Assembly (NCBI RefSeq): GCF_014764305.1
Contig: NZ_CP061703.1
Location: 1,828,800-1,892,799 of the forward strand
Length of the DNA stretch: 64,000 nucleotides
Origin: Mesoflavibacter profundi
GTDB taxonomy: Bacteria > Bacteroidota > Bacteroidia > Flavobacteriales > Flavobacteriaceae
Direction: 5' to 3'
The notes under the pieces were generated by a model. That model searched no databases, was not told the origin of the DNA, and was given only the letters and a program-made list of their open reading frames with translations. Shown in pieces: positions 62,710-64,000 of the stretch; within the stretch, counting starts at the first letter, position 1; every line of letters starts with the position of its first letter. The position numbers and the translations under genes were made by a program.

Positions 62710-63924
62710 CTATAGTGTTGTTAAGTACCAAAAGCTAAATCCAATTAAAAATAATATACCAAACCAACTTGTTAGTTTAAGTTTTAAACTTGGATGCCAA
62801 TTTAACGGAGTATGTTTACTTGTGATTAGTTTATAGTTAGCTATAGCATAAAAAGGCGCAGTTATAAAAGATAAAATGGTTGCAATTTTAATTAGTAAAC
62901 CCATTTCTGATTGTAAGCAGAAAAACACTAATACAGTACCTAAAACTAATAGTATTAACCAAAATAAAAATCCGTTTTTAAAACTGGTGTTAAAAATAAG
63001 TTCTGCAGTTTTTGTCATCGCTCTAGGAGATGCATCTAATGTAGTTAGTGTAGTGCTAAACATAGTTGTAAATGCTGCTATACCAATAATCACATACGAC
63101 CAATTACCAAGCTGTTTTGTGTATAATTCTATTAATTGATTGGCAAAAACAGAAGCTAGCGGACTTATGGTTTGGCCAGAATTAAACATTACCAAAGCGC
63201 CTAAAGCTATAAATCCTAAGCCAACAAAAATAGCTGCGATAAATCCAATATTAAAATCGAATAATCCAGTTTTTACATCATAATTTGGATTGTTTTTTTG
63301 TTTCTCTATAGCCCAAAGGGATTGCCAAATAGAGACATCTAAAGGTGCTGGCATCCAACCCATAAACGCAATCAAAAAGGCAATACTTTTGGCGTTTTCT
63401 GGTATGATTTGCGTTATTGTTATGGGTTGCGTATTTCCTTTAAGAGCTAAAATTACAGCAATTATAGTACTTATGGTTAAAGTAATTACAATAACCTTCA
63501 TTAGTTTGTCAAGTACTGTATATTTTCCTCTTAAAATAATTAATGCGCAAATTATTAGGATAATTACTGTCCAGATTTCTACAGAAAAAATGCTACCAAA
63601 TAATGAACTTGCTAATCCTGCTGTGACAATGGTGACTGCAGTTTGAATGGTAAACATGGTTAGAAAGGTTAAAATAAAATAGGTGAATAAAATACCTTTA
63701 CCTAATTTTTTGTAGCCTTCTAGTAAACTTTCTCCTGTTGCCAAAGCATATCTTGGTCCAAACTGAAAAAAAGGATATTTTATAAGATTGATTAGTAATA
63801 AAGCCCAAATAAATCCAAAACCAAACTCTGCTCCAGCACGTGTAGATTGTACTAAATGCGAAACACCTATTGCTGCTCCAGCAAATAATAAACCAGGACC
63901 AAGTTTTTTTAAGTTGAAATTCAT
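62710..63924 (-). CDS. Nramp-family transporter with unusual metal site
   Basis: The 404-residue protein has about 11 membrane helices and clear overall similarity to the Nramp family (start KLGPGLLFAGAA, GAEFGFGF, and MGWMPAPLDVSIWQSL in the sixth helix region). The DPGN motif of helix 1 that holds the metal in standard transporters is replaced by GVSH, and the MPH motif of helix 6 by MPAP. It is therefore not a standard manganese/iron transporter. Its start overlaps the sigma factor stop by one base. The substrate is open. Confidence 0.85.
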   Translation of the reverse strand: MNFNLKKLGPGLLFAGAAIGVSHLVQSTRAGAEFGFGFIWALLLINLIKYPFFQFGPRYALATGESLLEGYKKLGKGILFTYFILTFLTMFTIQTAVTIVTAGLASSLFGSIFSVEIWTVIILIICALIILRGKYTVLDKLMKVIVITLTISTIIAVILALKGNTQPITITQIIPENAKSIAFLIAFMGWMPAPLDVSIWQSLWAIEKQKNNPNYDVKTGLFDFNIGFIAAIFVGLGFIALGALVMFNSGQTISPLASVFANQLIELYTKQLGNWSYVIIGIAAFTTMFSTTLTTLDASPRAMTKTAELIFNTSFKNGFLFWLILLVLGTVLVFFCLQSEMGLLIKIATILSFITAPFYAIANYKLITSKHTPLNWHPSLKLKLTSWFGILFLIGFSFWYLTTL

Positions 63925-64000
63925 TATTGTTTTTGAATAATCTCGGCAAGCAGTTTTTTAGCTCTTAATAACTTAACTTTTACGTTGTTAATTGGCTCGT
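63924..64000 (-). CDS. RNA polymerase sigma-70 family factor, C-terminal end
   Basis: Only the last 25 codons are in the window, reading EPINNVKVKLLRAKKLLAEI and then four more residues and a stop. This fits the end of region 4.2 of an ECF-type sigma factor (NVKVKLxRAKKxL). The stop overlaps the start of the transporter gene by one base (TAATG). The rest lies outside the window. Confidence 0.7.
   Translation of the reverse strand, partial: EPINNVKVKLLRAKKLLAEIIQKQ

Overview
The window comes from a low-GC member of the Bacteroidota, most likely a marine-type Flavobacteriaceae. Evidence: a T9SS type A sorting domain protein, lipoproteins with short Bacteroidetes-style lipoboxes, SusC-family and GH97 sequences, GSCFA and DUF4230 proteins, Bacteroidetes -7 promoter elements (TAnnTTTG) just upstream of several genes, and frequent TAATG stop/start couplings. 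No rRNA, tRNA, CRISPR array, phage or complete insertion sequence was found.

Layout. (1) 1-11 kb is accessory DNA. It holds the end of a type I restriction-modification locus (DUF4268 protein and hsdR), a CHAP lipoprotein, a tiny proline-tailed lipoprotein, and then, at 6.5-11.0 kb, a run of minus-strand single-gene or three-gene units separated by 120-130 bp imperfect palindromes. Several units carry their own matching inverted ends, as integron gene cassettes do, but no integrase is present. The units encode an adhesin-E-like protein, a phospholipase D-like protein, a lipoprotein, and a GHKL ATPase / DUF4325 / membrane protein trio. (2) 11-19 kb: a T9SS cargo protein, a possible integration scar, trmH-like and era genes, a choice-of-anchor I lipoprotein, then the wreck of a carbohydrate utilisation locus: a Nudix-HTH regulator, the first 120-odd codons of a SusC receptor and a GH97 gene lacking its 3' end, joined head-on at one breakpoint and still sharing one operator palindrome. 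(3) 19-43 kb is mostly core genome: der, an outer-membrane receptor, three TPM-domain proteins with LemA, MerR and M23 peptidase, alaS, GSCFA, a three-part two-component system, DUF4230, rhodanese, enoyl-CoA hydratase, phenylalanine hydroxylase, manA, tatA and a subtilase. (4) 43-53 kb is a kynurenine catabolism cluster on the minus strand: kynU, kmo, RidA-type deaminase, aldehyde dehydrogenase, an atypical SDR, 3-hydroxyanthranilate dioxygenase and ACMSD, with small unrelated genes and mobile palindromes between them. (5) 53-64 kb: methyltransferase, msrA, a coiled-coil protein that lost its zinc-ribbon cysteines, Nif3-like protein, lpxK, a hybrid histidine kinase, gap, lipA, an atypical Nramp-family transporter and the end of a sigma factor gene.

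How the genes work together. The kynurenine cluster would convert kynurenine through 3-hydroxykynurenine, 3-hydroxyanthranilate, aminocarboxymuconate semialdehyde and aminomuconate semialdehyde to 2-aminomuconate and onward to a keto acid. Tryptophan dioxygenase is not in the window. Phenylalanine hydroxylase a few kb away adds a second aromatic amino acid route. The parts most worth a second look are the cassette-like array at 6.5-11.0 kb with its GHKL ATPase/DUF4325 unit, and the deleted polysaccharide locus with its surviving operator.
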